From Scilla litardierei (lineage: Eukaryota > Streptophyta > Magnoliopsida > Asparagales > Asparagaceae), in NCBI GenBank assembly GCA_030789695.1, contig CM061142.1, forward strand, positions 153,347,266 to 153,411,265: a DNA stretch of 64,000 nucleotides. Direction: 5' to 3'. The stretch's first letter is position 1; the number at the start of each line of letters is the position of its first letter. Of this stretch, positions 23,266 to 33,732 are shown in pieces. The notes beneath the pieces were generated by a model. It had not been told where the DNA came from and ran no database searches. It worked only from the letters and a program-made list of their open reading frames with translations. A program made the translations under genes and the position numbers.

Positions 23266-23952
23266 ATTATCCCAAAAATGGGGGGCATACAACGACAACA
23301 ACTAGGAAATGGAAAATCCAACATCGGGAGTCGTAGACAATGACGATGGAACTAATTGACACCAAGGGAAAAATGATGAAATCAAATCAAGGTGTGCCAA
23401 ATTGTCCATTATAAAAAAACGATAATCAAAATCATCAAAAATAGTTGGTAATTTTTCATTTATTGAATAATGAAACATACTCTCCAATATTCAATATTCT
23501 TGGTTAAATTTGTGCATGGAAAACAATTCTATACAAATATAGAAATAAAATCTATTTAACCAAGTTTTTCAATCGTCGAGCGACGATTTTACATAGCATG
23601 GACATTGAATGAGAATTAATGTGCACGAGGAAGTAAATATCACAACATGAACAACGATGTATATATAGATAGAAACATCAAGAGTACATCCCAAAAAGAG
23701 ATCGATACAACAAATGCAACATACCCATCAAAAAGAAATACATCATATATCATTGATACAACATCATCATGAGAACATCATCATCAACATCAACGTCCAA
23801 CAACAAAAAATACAACACATCAAAATATCCAACACCGACATCCAGAAAACTCAGAAATACATCAAATCAACCCTCATACTCCATCCTAACCCAAAATACT
23901 CTCAAAAAGATATGTCATCCAAAGAGTAGTGGAGAGTCCTCGGAACAAACGA
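23266..23952 (-). other. 3' untranslated region after A ORF4; no gene seen
   Basis: AT-rich sequence with runs of CAACATCATCATC type near 23755-23800. Frames on the plus strand here are shadows. Confidence 0.6.
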
Positions 23953-25611
23953 TCACGAGGAAGTGGCTGGATCTGCAGTGTCCGTGGGTCCAGTCGACGG
24001 AGTGGACTCAGGCTCTGCAGGGAGAAGAGGCGTCTTAACAGACGGGATCGTCGGGGTAGGTGTGGAAACAACTGGCTCAACAGCAGGGGTCGCAACAGCA
24101 GGGGTCTCAACAGCAGCAGGAGATAGATGTGCAGGCTCGACAGCAGGGTCAGCAGCAGGCTCAGAAGTCTGAAGTGCTGAAGCAGAAGTCTCTGGAGCAC
24201 CGGAAGTGGTGCCAACTCCAGGAGCTGAAGTGGTAGCAGCAGCAGCAGCAGTGGCCTCATCGCCACGGGCTAAGGAAGTGACAAGCTCGTCAAGCTCCTC
24301 ATCGTCCATCTCCTCGGCCTCAGAAACTGAAGGAGGAAGATCAATCCCCATCATACGAGCCATACGACAGACGACCTCCTCAGTACGAGCCAAACGTGAG
24401 TCGTGCTGACGAAGAAGGCGTACGACATCGTCTAATGTGGCAGGAGGAGCGGGGGCTGCAACAGCTGAGGGAGTAGACTGGGAAGCAGATGCGGTAGACC
24501 TCTGCACGTGACGAAGCGCCGCTAGAGATTTTTTAACGGCCGTCGCGTTTAGAGGAGTACCCAAGGGACGCTCATCGTCAGGAGGGAGAGGGACTCGGAA
24601 ATGACGAAAGACAAGGGTCAGCAGACATGGATATGGAATATGCGCAGATTTATTGGTCTTGCGTATACACTCGAAAAAGTCCATCTTATCGAGTATAACG
24701 CGAGCCCAATTAATCTCGCAACCCAAGAAAAGAGCGTATATGAGCTTCAAAAATGGCTGGGATGGAAGTGAAGATGAGCCGCACTTGGGAAGCAAGCACG
24801 ACTTCAGAATAAGATTCAATACCCAGGCATTTGGCTTGAACGACTTTGAAGGAACTCCAATAAAGGCAGGAGGGATCACATGGAAGATGTCAGAAAGAAC
24901 GTACTGATCCAAGGAAGATATATCATCGACGGAAATGTCAGAAGGCAGGAGACCAGACGACGAGCAGCCAAGAATCTCCCCCAAGATTTCTGCCGTGAGA
25001 ACTATAGGAGTTCCCAAGACAGTAGTCTCGATGGAGTGACTCGCATCGTACTGGCCTCGGACACGATTGGCATAGAACAATTTCACAAGGCGAGGATATG
25101 GTTTAGGATTGGCCTTAAGATCATATCGGAGATAATCAAGGAGACCACTATAGGAGAGGAGGTCAGCTAAGCCAAGGAAATCTGAAAACTGAACGTAGTG
25201 CTCCAATAGCATCGGGCAGTGTTCAATACGGTTGTAGGCCGCGAGACACATAGGGTCGTCGCGACACAACGATATGTCAACACCACCCGCTGGCATTGGG
25301 CCCTTTCCCTTTGGCTGGCGAGTCCTAGGACGAAGTGGAGGAGTGGGTTCCCTATGGCTAGGCTCATCCTCAGGCACAAACTCAGTGTCGGAATCGGGAG
25401 GAGTAGAGGGTGAGTGGAGTATGGCCTTTTTAGTCTTAGATTTTCTGGGTTTGACGGTCGCCGTCCTCTGCTTCTTCAGAGGAGGCGAAGACGGAGAAGC
25501 TTGGGTAGATTTAGAACGACGCTTGGGCTTAGGCGGATTCCTAGGATCGGAAGGCCCTATAGACATAGGAGAAGCCCCAGAAGAGGCGATAGGAATCCTC
25601 GTCTTTGCCAT
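23953..25611 (-). CDS. Element A ORF4: intact accessory protein, 552 aa
   Basis: ATG at 25611, uninterrupted. Residues 1-80 are basic and Pro/Ser-rich (NPPKPKRRSKS, KPRKSKTKK; possibly nuclear targeting). Residues about 110-345 form a globular core with YVQFSDFLGLADLL, RLVKLFYANRVRG, GTPIVLTAEILGEILG, WVLNLILKSCLLPKCG, EINWARVILDKMDF and LLTLVFRHFRVPLP. This core recurs in B, C and D. A short coiled coil (VVRLLRQHDSRLARTEEVV) and an acidic stretch follow; the last 120 residues are Ala/Pro/Thr low complexity. No signal peptide or membrane helix is visible, so it is not an evident envelope. I believe the core matches the database family of putative plant transposon proteins; its biochemical role is unknown. 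Its upstream leader has a candidate intron (see 25638-25798). Confidence 0.88.
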   Translation of the reverse strand: MAKTRIPIASSGASPMSIGPSDPRNPPKPKRRSKSTQASPSSPPLKKQRTATVKPRKSKTKKAILHSPSTPPDSDTEFVPEDEPSHREPTPPLRPRTRQPKGKGPMPAGGVDISLCRDDPMCLAAYNRIEHCPMLLEHYVQFSDFLGLADLLSYSGLLDYLRYDLKANPKPYPRLVKLFYANRVRGQYDASHSIETTVLGTPIVLTAEILGEILGCSSSGLLPSDISVDDISSLDQYVLSDIFHVIPPAFIGVPSKSFKPNAWVLNLILKSCLLPKCGSSSLPSQPFLKLIYALFLGCEINWARVILDKMDFFECIRKTNKSAHIPYPCLLTLVFRHFRVPLPPDDERPLGTPLNATAVKKSLAALRHVQRSTASASQSTPSAVAAPAPPATLDDVVRLLRQHDSRLARTEEVVCRMARMMGIDLPPSVSEAEEMDDEELDELVTSLARGDEATAAAAATTSAPGVGTTSGAPETSASALQTSEPAADPAVEPAHLSPAAVETPAVATPAVEPVVSTPTPTIPSVKTPLLPAEPESTPSTGPTDTADPATSS

Positions 25612-25637
25612 GGTCGTGGCACGACGAGCACAAGCAA

Positions 25638-25798
25638 CTGAAATTACTAGCTACACAAACCCTAGAGATCAAAAGAAATCGGAAAACACAAACCCTAGAA
25701 GCACAAGCCCTAACACAAGAACTACAACAACCTAGAACCCTAGATGAGATATAAAACAAACCCTAGAGTATGACGAGACCTAGGAGAGGGGGTTTTAC
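25638..25798 (-). other. Candidate intron in the leader of A ORF4
   Basis: On the minus strand the sequence CTCCTAG/GTAAAACC gives a strong plant donor and CTAGTAATTTCAG/TTGC an acceptor, 161 bases apart, ending 27 bases before the ATG. D has a similar pair before its ORF4 (53755-53829). Splicing is predicted from the sequence only. Confidence 0.45.
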
Positions 25799-25910
25799 CT
25801 AGGAGGAGGAGTCGACGGCGGCAGACGGCGGGGATGGCCGGAGAGATGGCCGGAAGTCGAAAGGTCTCGAGAGGGAAGAGGGTTTTTGCGGGCTGGAGAT
25901 TTGAAGACAA

Positions 25911-26296
25911 CCGACTAAAGAAGAAAACGATCGGTTAGAAAGGGTATTAGTCGGTCGGGATCTGGAAAAGACACATTTGCCCTAACACACTTAGTCGGTC
26001 ATAGTTCAAGCACTGACCGACTAGATTACGATCTAGTCGGTCGGTCAATGAGCTTGAACCGACTAAGTCGAAACAGAGGCAAACATGGATTTTTAGGGCT
26101 AGAATTAGTCGGTCGCAGTATACACACTGACCGACTAGTTTTCAATCTAGTCGGTCGGTAAGTGTACTGAGACCGACTAAAGAAAGAAAATGATAAGAGT
26201 AAGATAAAAGCTTGATCTAGTCGGTCTGAGTTCACTTGCTGACCGACTAGATGAGCATCTAGTCGGTTGACAAATGAACTGAAACCGACTAGAAGA
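25911..26296 (-). promoter_or_regulatory. Second palindrome array of A, between pol and ORF4
   Basis: Three units of the same GTCGGTC/GACCGAC design as in U3 (starting near 26015, 26106 and 26215) plus weaker half-sites at 25911-25975. Spacers differ from the U3 array, so it is not a simple recent copy. It stands in front of ORF4 as the U3 array stands in front of the LTR TATA. Confidence 0.85.
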
Positions 26297-26535
26297 GTCC
26301 AAAAATTGATAATTGATTTCTCTTCACAAACCACTTGGATGAAACATCTTAACACTCTCATTAGTCATCTAAATTACCCCATAAAACGTCGAAATCTTAA
26401 ATACGACATTGAAATACGAATTCGATCATAAATTCAAACATATCACATAAAATTCCCAAAAATTCAATAAATCTAGCATGAATGAAATATCGCAAAATAT
26501 AATAGCATGCAAGATAATTGAATGAAACATGAATC
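26297..26535 (-). other. AT-rich spacer after A pol; no gene seen
   Basis: Short untranslated stretch rich in ATTCAAA and CATGAAT words between the pol stop and the second palindrome array. Confidence 0.6.
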
Positions 26536-29500
26536 CTATATCTCGGATTCACCCATAATCCCCAATTCTCGACGCAACCGCACAAAGGAGTCCTCCTTTA
26601 GGGGTTTCGTGAAAATATCGGCGATTTGCTTTTGGGTTTCAACGTACACTAAAATGATGTCCTTTTTAGCAACATGATCATCTAAGAAATGGTGTCGGAC
26701 ATCTATGTGTTTTGATCGGGAATGGTGCACCGGATTCTTTGAAAGACAGATAGCACTTTGGTTATCCACCATGATAGGGCTAGTATCACAATGAATACCA
26801 AAATCCTTCAAAGTGTGTCTCATCCAAAGAACCTGGGCACAAGCGGCACCGGCGGCAATATATTCCGCCTCGGTGGTTGAAAGTGATACGGAATTTTGCT
26901 TCTTGGAAAACCAAGAGACAAGAGAATTTCCTAGAAAATGGCAAGTGCCACTAGTACTTTTCCTGTCGGATTTGCATCCCGCATAATCGGCATCACTGTA
27001 TGAGACTAACTCATACGTGCTAGATTTCGGATAAAGTAATCCAAAATCAAGTGTATAACTTAGATAACGGAAAATACGCTTTACCGCTACTAAGTGAGAC
27101 TCCTTAGGTTGAGACTGATAACGAGCACATATGCATACGGTAAACATAATATCGGGCCTACTTGCGGTAAGATAAAGTAAACTACATATCATACCTCGAT
27201 ATAGACGAATGTCTACATCCTTACCGCCCGTATCCTTGTCAAGATGCGTAGTCGTGCTCATTGGAGTCTTTTTCCCGGAAGCACTTTCCATTCCAAATCG
27301 CTTAAGCAACTCCACCGTATACTTCGTTTAGTGGATGAAGATTGCATCGTTCAATTGGCGAATTTGGAGACCTAAGAAATATTTGAGTTCGCCCATGTGG
27401 CTCATCTCAAATTGGTCCTTCATAACATTAGAAAACTCTTCGTAAAGAGTGAAGTTAGTAGCACCGAAAATGATATCATCTACATAAATTTGAACTAATA
27501 AAATATCATTATTCGCATGCTTAACAAAAAGTGTAGAATCGGCTTCGCCCATTTTAAAATTCAAATCCAAAAGAAAATTCTTTAGGCGATCATACCAAGC
27601 TCGAGGAGCTTGTCTCAAACCATAAAGAGCTTTCTTTAGTTTAAAAACATGATTTGGAAATTTTTCATTTATGAAGCCCGGAGGTTGAGAAACGTAAACT
27701 TCCTCAACAACATCTCCGTTTAAAAATGCACTTTTAACATCCATTTGAAATAACTTAAAATTTTTATGGCATGCATAAGACAATAAAAGTCTAATTGATT
27801 CTAATCTAGCTACCGGAGCGAAGGATTCTTCGAAATCGATACCTTCCTCTTGGCGATAGCCTTGAGCAACTAACCGAGCTTTGTTCCGGACGACGACTTG
27901 ATTTTCGTCGGTTTTGTTCTTGAAGATCCACTTTGTCCCTATGACGGTGTGGTTCTTCGATGGCAAAGGAACAAGCTCCCATACCTCATTCCTCTCGAAT
28001 TGAATGAGTTCCTCCTCCATGGCAAGGATCCAAGCACAATCTTCGCACGCTTCAACTATATTCTTTGGCTCAATCGATGAGGCAAAGGCACAATTGGCGA
28101 AGTGGTGGACTTGAGATCTCGTCTTGACACTATCATTAATATTCCCAATGACTTGCTCATGGGGATGGTCGCGAACTGTATGAAGCCGCTTGGGAATACC
28201 TTGATCACTAGGCACATTCTCAACAACTTCATTAGTCGGGTTAGTCTCAATAGAATCAATTGAATCAATAGACTTAGAATTTTCAAACGAATCACATAAA
28301 ACATCCATAGAATCATTATCATTTGAAATTCTAGAAGTAGTAAAATTCTCATTAAAAGAGACATGAAGTGATTCCTCGATCGTAGAGGATCTTTTGTTGT
28401 ATATCCGGTAGGCTTTGCTACGTGAGGAATACCCAACAAATATCCCCTCATCCGATCTCGGATCAAACTTGTCCAAATTATCATATGTGTTTTTAATAAA
28501 ACATTTTGCGCCGAAAACACGAAAATGTTTAACTTGAGGCAATCTACCAAACAACAATTCATAGCAAGTTTGTTTGGTGCCGGGCCTCAAAAGTATTCTA
28601 TTAAATACATAACAAGTGGTGTGTACCGCTTCCGCCCAAAATTGATAACCAAGTTGACTATCTTCGAGCATAGTGCGAGCACACTCCACAAGCGTTCTAT
28701 TCTTCCTCTCAACAACACCATTTTGAGGAGGTGCGCGAGGGAAAGAAAATGTGTGAGTAATTCCAAGATCATCACAAAAATTTGAGAAAGACTCATTCTC
28801 AAATTCACCCCCATGATCACTACGAATAGTGACAATGGTGGTTCCGATGAGATTTTGTACTTTCTTCACAAATATTGTGAAGTTTTCAAAAGCTTCATTT
28901 TTATTACATAAGAAAAATACCCATGTAAATCTTGAATAATCATCAACGATGACTAGTCCATATCTTGCATTTCCTAAGGAAGCAACTCTAGTTGGCCCAA
29001 ATAAATCTAGATGTAATAGCTCTAGTGGCCGTTTCGTAGAAATGCTTTTCTTAGGTTTAAATGAAGATTTAGGAAGCTTGCCACGTTGACAAGATTCACA
29101 AAAACTTTTCTTTTCGAAAACGAGCTTCGGAAAACCTTTAATGGAATTTAATTTCGAAAGCTTATAAAGTGTTCCAAAGTTCACATGTCCAAAGCGTCGA
29201 TGCCATAAGTGTTGTTCACTTGTGTTGGCAACGAGACATTGTTCATATGACTTAGGAAGATCCAAAATATAAATATCTTTATGGCGTGTGCCGGAAAATA
29301 ATAATTTATTATTATCATTTGAAATATGACACAATCCTTTCGCAAAGCTAACTTTGTAACCTTTGTCACAAAGTTGGCTTATTGAAATAAGATTATGATT
29401 TAAACCATTAACTAGATAGACATCACTAATTAAGGGTTTAGAAGGGTTACCCACTTTACCAACACCGACGATGGTTCCGCTCTCGTTGCCTCCAAATACG

Positions 29501-29649
29501 ACGCGATTTCCATTTGCAATGGGAACCACTCCGGAGAGCAATTGAGCGTCACCCGTCATGTGTTTTGAACACCAACTATCGAGTATCCAATTCCCTTTGG
29601 AGCTATATTTAAATTTGTTGCTCCTCTTCTTTTTCTTTTCCTTGAGTAC
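26536..29649 (-). pseudogene. Element A pol polyprotein, nearly intact: one stop and a changed protease residue
   Basis: Open from 29649 to 26536 except for TAA at 27328-27330. Protease: the active-site motif reads [10 protein letters not shown] instead of the usual D-S/T-G (Trp codon at 29572-29574). Integrase: zinc-binding WHRRFGH...CESCQRG, then the catalytic residues in [19 protein letters not shown] and [11 protein letters not shown]. Reverse transcriptase: [11 protein letters not shown] and [13 protein letters not shown] (IYVDDIIFG) near 27490. RNase H: SDADYAG, STTEAEYIAAG, HIDVRHHFLDDH. The order protease-integrase-RT-RNase H is Ty1/copia. The stop separates RT from RNase H. Pol is in the same frame as gag, with several stops in the 57 bases between them. 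Confidence 0.92.
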
Positions 29650-29703
29650 CTAAAGATAGAAACTTTCATATCATGGTACCCAAGGTCATTGGGTCCTCAA
29701 AAG

Positions 29704-31953
29704 TTAGACCTTTGGAAGCCAAGTCCAATTGGACTTTGACTTCCCCACATAATTTCTACTATGCACAACATCCGAAAAATAAGCATTCATATATACTTGT
29801 TTTTCATCCATGCTTGTGTCCTTTGGGCTCCAAATAGTGAAAATTTTGGGAGCCATCATCCTATTGGGTGCATGCATGCGTTGTTGGTTTCTACGTGATG
29901 CATGTCGTGGATAGGCATAAGGAACATGATGGAATGGTGCACGACGAGAATTATTCATATGATGAGGTGGGTGAACATATGCATGTGTGAGAACACGTGC
30001 GTGAGGGTGTCTCACATGGTGTGCACGTGCCCGTGAACGTGTAGCATAGAAATCATCATATGTGTGAGATGGTGGAGTAGGACGTGTGTTCCTACGTGGC
30101 ATGGTATTTGTGTACATATAAGCATGCCCCTTCTTTGGAGGTCCACCCAAAGTGGGTTTCTTTCCAAAAGAGGGTGTGGACGAGGTGGAAGCACCATTGG
30201 TAGATAAACTACCAATAGAGTGTTTGCTACCACTCGTAGAGTCACCGGAAGTTGGCCTAACAAAAGTAGTGGCCGCTTTGGATGGACATCCCATCGTATA
30301 CCCCAAACCAATGTGGTGATTGGCCGGAAGTAAGTCACTTAGGATCTTATCCAAATGGTCCTTACCCTTATTGAATCTATTGATTCGGCCTAATGTGTTC
30401 TCATATTTCTCTTTGAGAGAACGCATAGAAGTATCTAATGTGGATACTTGCGATGTGAGCACATAAACACGAGATTTAAGATTCTCGTTCTCAATACTCA
30501 AGGTCGAGTTTTGAGAAGTTAAATCCGCTATCCTATGTTCTTCCGGATCATCAATGCTAACATGTTCAAGTTTAGATTTGAGATTAACAATCTCATTTCT
30601 TAACTCTTCAACAACGGTGTCGTTGTTGGTGATGATAGTCTTAGGCGAGGTTTGAATGCTAGCTAGGTCATCTTTTACTTTAGTATATCTATTTACTAAC
30701 TTAGTGTATTTAGACCATAAATGAGAGTTAGCATCCCTAAGATCATCCATAGTTACCTCATCGCCTTCGTCGTCGCTATCATCGGAAGAGGAAGATCCTT
30801 GATCATGCTCCTCTCTTGCCATGAAGCACATGTGCGCCTGCTCCACTTTCTCATCATCCGACTCTCCGCTTGAGGAATCCTCGGAGCCGGTGAATGTTGC
30901 TCCGACAAGTCCCTTTTTGTACCCCTTTTTGTACTTCTTTGACTTGTCGAACTTCGGCGCCTTCCACTTCTCCTTTTGCTTGTTTTGAGGACAATCCGCT
31001 TTGATGTGTCTTGGCTTATTGCATTTAAAGCACAAAGGAGAGGAAGAGGCGTTAGAAGAACCAAATTTAGCTTTGTTCTTATAGTTACCTTTTCGGAAGA
31101 AACGGTTGAACTTCTTAGCCATGAGAGCCATGGACTCCAAGTCCAACTTGTTTTCTGAGTCTTCATCATCGGTTGATGTGGATGTGGATGGAGCGGCCTT
31201 GAAAGCAATGGCCTTCTTCTTTGGCTCGTCTTGCTTTAGATAGGACTTCATCTTTTCTTGCAATTTGAGCTTGCTATCCTTGCGTACCTCGTATGACATT
31301 AAAGTACCCATCAATTGAACTACGGTATATTTATTCATGTCATTACCTTCCTCGATGGCGAAGGTACGTTTCTCCCAAGAAGAAGGAAGTCCTTCGATAA
31401 GCTTTGAGCACTTCTCCTTTTGAGTGTAGGACTTGCCGAGGGCCTCTAACTCGTTTATTATGTCAACGAAGCGAGCGTAATATTCTTTTATCTTCTCGCC
31501 CTGTTGCATATGAAACATTTCGTAATCTTTGTTTACGACTACGAGTTTAGAGTCTCTTACCCTACTCGTCCCTTCATGAAGTATGAGGATGGAGTTCCAA
31601 ATTTGATATGCACTCTTACATGTGCATATCTTATTGAAGTCCTCGGGCTCCAACGCGCATTGCAAGGCGTTCATTGCCTTGGCATTGCTTACCTCCGCGG
31701 CGATCTCCGCGGTAGTCCATTTCTTAAAGTCTTCTTCTTCGGGTTCAATGTATTCCTTCATTGTGGTCCTCCATAAGGATGCACTCCGGAGGAAGGTTTC
31801 CATCCGGCATTTCCAGTACCCGTAGTTGGTACCGTTGAAGAATGGAGGCCTCGTAGAGGAATGTCCTTCCATCACCGAAGATGCTCCTTCTCGGTTCCTG
31901 AAGGTGTCATAGTTGGAAGGTGGACGCACGGTCTTGTTGTCGTTGGCAGACAT
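29704..31953 (-). CDS. Element A gag polyprotein, 749 aa, intact
   Basis: Capsid and nucleocapsid of A. ATG at 31953, 14 bases after the primer-binding site. Residues 35-65 carry the copia gag start FFNGTNYGYWKCRMETFLRS; the UBN2-type core runs to about 235; a zinc knuckle CFKCNKPRHIKADC (CX2CX4HX4C, with Arg where Gly is common) is at about 308-321. Acidic and Ser-rich sequence and a long coiled coil (about 400-540) follow, then a His/Arg/Pro-rich tail and the terminal WTWLPKV. The length is large for copia gags but usual for Sireviruses. Confidence 0.93.
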   Translation of the reverse strand: MSANDNKTVRPPSNYDTFRNREGASSVMEGHSSTRPPFFNGTNYGYWKCRMETFLRSASLWRTTMKEYIEPEEEDFKKWTTAEIAAEVSNAKAMNALQCALEPEDFNKICTCKSAYQIWNSILILHEGTSRVRDSKLVVVNKDYEMFHMQQGEKIKEYYARFVDIINELEALGKSYTQKEKCSKLIEGLPSSWEKRTFAIEEGNDMNKYTVVQLMGTLMSYEVRKDSKLKLQEKMKSYLKQDEPKKKAIAFKAAPSTSTSTDDEDSENKLDLESMALMAKKFNRFFRKGNYKNKAKFGSSNASSSPLCFKCNKPRHIKADCPQNKQKEKWKAPKFDKSKKYKKGYKKGLVGATFTGSEDSSSGESDDEKVEQAHMCFMAREEHDQGSSSSDDSDDEGDEVTMDDLRDANSHLWSKYTKLVNRYTKVKDDLASIQTSPKTIITNNDTVVEELRNEIVNLKSKLEHVSIDDPEEHRIADLTSQNSTLSIENENLKSRVYVLTSQVSTLDTSMRSLKEKYENTLGRINRFNKGKDHLDKILSDLLPANHHIGLGYTMGCPSKAATTFVRPTSGDSTSGSKHSIGSLSTNGASTSSTPSFGKKPTLGGPPKKGHAYMYTNTMPRRNTRPTPPSHTYDDFYATRSRARAHHVRHPHARVLTHAYVHPPHHMNNSRRAPFHHVPYAYPRHASRRNQQRMHAPNRMMAPKIFTIWSPKDTSMDEKQVYMNAYFSDVVHSRNYVGKSKSNWTWLPKV

Positions 31954-31966
31954 AGCTAAGTATCTG

Positions 31967-31978
31967 GCTCTGATACCA
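31967..31978 (-). promoter_or_regulatory. Element A primer-binding site
   Basis: Minus strand TGGTATCAGAGC, complementary to initiator-Met tRNA, two bases inside the 5' LTR. Confidence 0.95.
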
Positions 31979-31980
31979 AA

Positions 31981-33732
31981 TGTAATGCCCTACCAGCTAC
32001 TGCACAAGTACTAGAGGGGGGGTGAATAGTACTTTAAAATAATAAGGAGTATAATTCCAAATTAAATTGCAAACAACTACCAAATCAATTTGCGGAAGCT
32101 TAAATTGAATGACAACAACAAAATTAACAATGCAAACAAAAGATGTTAATGGGTTCGGATCCACCCAAGTCTCCCCGACTTGTTCCCGGTGATCCTACGT
32201 CCCAACCACCCGGATCCCCTCCGGATACTTGAGTTAGAAACCCTAACTCAAGATTTCCACTAAGAATATCTTGTGAAAAACCTTCACAAGATCAAATCAT
32301 ACAACAACGACAATAGTGAATCCCACAACCCGGGATCACAACCTTCTCTCACAACCGAGAGAATCAACAAGCAATATAAATGAGTTATATTGAAATAAGC
32401 AAACTTACCACAAAATCCTATACCTTGAGTTTTTCTTACCCAATAGGTGAAATGAAGGATTTGAGGAAGATGAAGTCACCAAGACCTAGCACCAAGGAAA
32501 TGACCAGCAATCGGTGCCTAGGGTTGATTTGGAGACTTGGATCAAGCTATAGCTTGAAGAGCTCACCAAGAACAAGCTTCTCTCAAAAGGGATTCTAGAT
32601 CTAGAATAGTGAGAGAATGGGTTTCTTGTGAGGAAGAGAGCTTTAGATTTGAGTGAGAATAGCTATCTCTTTTGATCTCAATGAATCTCTGAATGGAAGC
32701 TCTAACCTAGATAGAAATGACCTAGGTTCGTATTTATCGGGTCCCATAAAAACAACTTAGGTCATTCTCCAACGGATAGAAATCTGGAAGAATTAGTCGG
32801 TCAAAGAACAATCACTGACCGACTAGTTCATCAACTAGTCGGTCAGTCAAACAGCATGGACCGACTAAGAGAGGAACTGAGAAGAAAGAGAATTTCAGAC
32901 CTAGAAATCTAGTCGGTCCAAGAAGACTTTCTGACCGACTAGTTTCACAACTAGTCGGTCAGTCAGTGAACGTAGACCGACTAAGAGGCAAAATGAAATA
33001 GTCTGAACACAAGTTGACTTAGTCGGTCCAACGACAAAAGTTGACCGACTAGATTGTCAACTAGTCGGTCACCAAACGTTCTTAGACCGACTAACGATAA
33101 ACAGTAGCTTAGGAGAAATTCAGCATGAACAATAAGTCACAACTAGTCGGTCAAAGAAGCATCACTGACCGACTAGTTCACAAACTAGTCGGTCAGTGAG
33201 TCAACGTAGACCGACTAACTGTAAACAGTAAAGTCCAAGAAATTAAGGAATCAAACTAGTCGGTCCAAGAAGAGTTACCGACCGACTAGATCACCATCTA
33301 GTCGGTCAGTACTTGTTCTTGTACCAACTAACATGCACATACAAGTCCGAATCGAAGCGCGACGCTTCGAGGAAGTTAGAATGAACTTGTACTAAGATCC
33401 TAGAGCTACGATATGAGCGTTATGAAGTTAGAATGGTAAGATATACTCAAGGCTTAACATTCTATATATCGAAGCTAAAAAGACTATAAATAAAACCTTA
33501 ATAAACGGTCTTCGAGAGCTTCGATTCATTCTTCATAACTTCCAAAACGGCGCAAGAGCTTCAACGAAGCTTTAGGCATGAATACGAGTTTTGTGAAGTG
33601 TTGAGATGTCGCTTTGAATGTTCTCGTGAATTTGGCGACGATCTCCAATACTGCGCTCATAAATTGTTAGTTCATGGATTATTTATGTTTGCTCATCATC
33701 AAAACCAAATCCGGGGAGTCCAATATTCAACA
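31981..33732 (-). repeat. Element A 5' LTR
   Basis: 1752 bp, partner of 21208-22966. It contains the same five palindrome units (32794-33334). The minus-strand start TGTTGAATATTGG is followed on the plus strand by the target duplication CATGG at 33733. Confidence 0.97.

Larger units (their letters stand above)
21208..33732 (-). mobile_element. Element A: full-length, young Sirevirus-like Ty1/copia retrotransposon
   Basis: 12.5 kb, with LTRs at 21208-22966 and 31981-33732 and a perfect 5-bp target duplication CATGG (21203-21207 and 33733-33737). In sense order it has: primer-binding site 31978-31967, gag 31953-29704, pol 29649-26536, palindrome array 26296-25911, ORF4 25611-23953 and polypurine tracts 23265-22967. 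By eye the LTRs differ at about nine single bases plus a G run (14 versus 7), i.e. about half a percent, which means recent insertion. Gag and ORF4 are uninterrupted; pol has one stop and an altered protease residue. It landed in the gag of its relative B in the same orientation. Confidence 0.97.

Noticed and set aside
23886..24266. Leu-rich minus-strand ORF and several plus-strand ORFs over A ORF4
   Set aside because: They are shadows of the low-complexity Ala/Pro tail of ORF4.
23953..25611. ORF4 as a retroviral envelope gene
   Set aside because: No signal peptide, no membrane helix and no Cys-rich ectodomain are visible.
31967..31978. tRNA gene fragments at TGGTATCAGAGC sites
   Set aside because: These 12-base matches are primer-binding sites next to LTRs; no tRNA cloverleaf is present.
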